Source: Hyphomonadaceae bacterium (GTDB taxonomy: Bacteria; Pseudomonadota; Alphaproteobacteria; Caulobacterales; Aquidulcibacteraceae). Taken from it: DNA of 7,031 nucleotides. This document shows positions 6,372 through 7,031 of this stretch, one piece after another. Both the position numbers and the translations under genes were made by a program. Within the stretch, counting starts at the first letter, position 1; each line of letters opens with the position of its first letter. The stretch covers positions 574-7,604 of the forward strand of contig DPWD01000102.1 in NCBI GenBank assembly GCA_003526465.1, given 5' to 3'. Below the pieces are notes generated by a model that saw only the letters and a list, made by a program, of their open reading frames with translations, was not told the origin of the DNA and did not search any database.

Positions 6372-6844
6372 TGGCCGAGCAGCCACTTACCCATGTCGAT
6401 GCGGACGGTCGCGTTCGCATGGTCGATGTTGGAGATAAACTGGCGACCGAGAGGCAGGCCCGCGCAGAGGGGCTTGTGCGCACCGCGCCGGAAACATTGG
6501 CCGCCGCGGCGTCGGCCAAGAAGGGGGACGTGCGCGCCGCCGCTGAAATCGCCGGCATCATGGCGGCGAAGAAGACCTCCGAGCTGATCCCGCTGTGCCA
6601 CCCCATTGCGCTGACCAGCGTGCAGGTCGTGGTCGAACCAGACGCGAGCCTGCCCGGCTTCAGGGTGAGCGCGGTGGCGCGCACGAACGGGCAAACCGGC
6701 GTCGAGATGGAGGCGCTCACCGCTGTTAGCGTCGCCTGCCTGACCCTTTACGACATGCTCAAGTCCGCCGATCGCGGCATGAGCATCGAATGCATCCGCC
6801 TAACGGAAAAGAGCGGGGGCGCCTCCGGCGATTACAAGCGCTGA
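6371..6844 (+). CDS. moaC: Cyclic pyranopterin monophosphate synthase MoaC
   Basis: MoaC completes the first stage of Moco synthesis, rearranging the MoaA product 3',8-cyclo-7,8-dihydro-GTP to cyclic pyranopterin monophosphate. The protein has 157 residues from ATG 6371, or 158 from 6368; E. coli MoaC has 161. From 6371 the numbering matches E. coli: K51 in KKGDV, H77 in PLCHP, the [20 protein letters not shown] helix, and the catalytic pair D128 and K131 in YDMLK. The C-terminus has [11 protein letters not shown], where E. coli has KSGGKSGDFK. The N-terminus [16 protein letters not shown] is also typical. The gene follows moaB with a one- or four-base overlap and shares one base of its stop with moeA (TGATG). 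All active-site residues that I can check are intact. Confidence 0.97.
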   Translation: MAEQPLTHVDADGRVRMVDVGDKLATERQARAEGLVRTAPETLAAAASAKKGDVRAAAEIAGIMAAKKTSELIPLCHPIALTSVQVVVEPDASLPGFRVSAVARTNGQTGVEMEALTAVSVACLTLYDMLKSADRGMSIECIRLTEKSGGASGDYKR

Positions 6845-7031
6845 TGCTTAGTGTCGACCAGGCGCGCGCGATCATGCTGGGGGCATGCGGCCGCCTCGGC
6901 TCGGAAGTCGTCGCGCTTGAAGAAGCGTTGGGCCGCACGCTGGCTATCCCGATCCTGGCAGCGCGCGACGCGCCCCCGTTCGCGGTTTCGGCCATGGACG
7001 GGTATGCGCTGGCAGCCGCCGGCACGCCGGG
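6844..7031 (+). CDS. moeA: Molybdopterin molybdenumtransferase MoeA, first 62 codons (3' truncated)
   Basis: MoeA inserts molybdate into adenylylated molybdopterin, giving active Moco. Only the N-terminus is in the window: the frame opens at the ATG at 6844 and stays open through the last base (62 full codons plus two bases) without a stop. Recognisable marks are the opening LSVDQARAIML, then VVALEEALGRTLAIPILAARDAPPF and the diagnostic SAMDGYAL at residues 49-56. The SAMDGYA loop holds the conserved Asp-Gly-Tyr of the family, with D52 here matching D59 of E. coli MoeA. A full protein would need about 340 more codons to the right. The start overlaps the moaC stop by one base (TGATG), with no clear Shine-Dalgarno sequence, so translation is probably coupled. 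A fusion or a broken downstream part cannot be excluded from this window. Confidence 0.92.
   Translation, partial: MLSVDQARAIMLGACGRLGSEVVALEEALGRTLAIPILAARDAPPFAVSAMDGYALAAAGTP

Overview
This 7 kb, GC-rich window is read entirely from the + strand. It looks like a chromosomal segment of an alphaproteobacterium. That assignment is an inference from base composition, gene order and the look of the short promoter-like spacers, and it is not proven. No RNA genes, mobile elements, CRISPR arrays or long repeats are visible, and no stretch over 300 bases lacks a gene.

Layout. Bases 2-1144 hold the C-terminal 380 codons of an M20-family zinc metallopeptidase whose start lies upstream of the window. 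After a 63-base spacer comes a two-component system: an OmpR/CusR-type response regulator (1208-1873), overlapped by 14 bases by a membrane histidine kinase (1860-3317). After another 52-base spacer a tightly packed molybdenum cofactor (Moco) operon begins and runs off the right edge: moaA (3370-4368), moaD (4371-4622), a TauE/SafE (TSUP) family membrane transporter (4622-5365), moaE (5362-5817), moaB (5814-6371), moaC (6371-6844) and the first 62 codons of moeA (6844-7031, cut by the window edge).

How the genes work together. MoaA and MoaC convert GTP to cyclic pyranopterin monophosphate. MoaD (sulfur carrier) and MoaE (catalytic subunit) form molybdopterin synthase, which installs the dithiolene sulfurs. 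The MoaB/Mog-fold protein and MoeA act in the later adenylylation and metal-insertion steps. Almost every junction in the operon is a 1- or 4-base stop/start overlap, which suggests translational coupling. The main oddity is the TSUP transporter gene placed exactly between the two molybdopterin synthase subunit genes. TSUP proteins typically move sulfur-containing anions or organosulfur compounds, so a link to the sulfur or oxyanion side of Moco biology is plausible but unproven.

Other points of interest are a kinase with no room for a HAMP domain and a long, nearly all-helical sensor region, a MoaB with a Mog-like catalytic loop, and a possible leaderless start for moaA. The window is otherwise an ordinary housekeeping region, and I see no clear candidate for a wholly new system.
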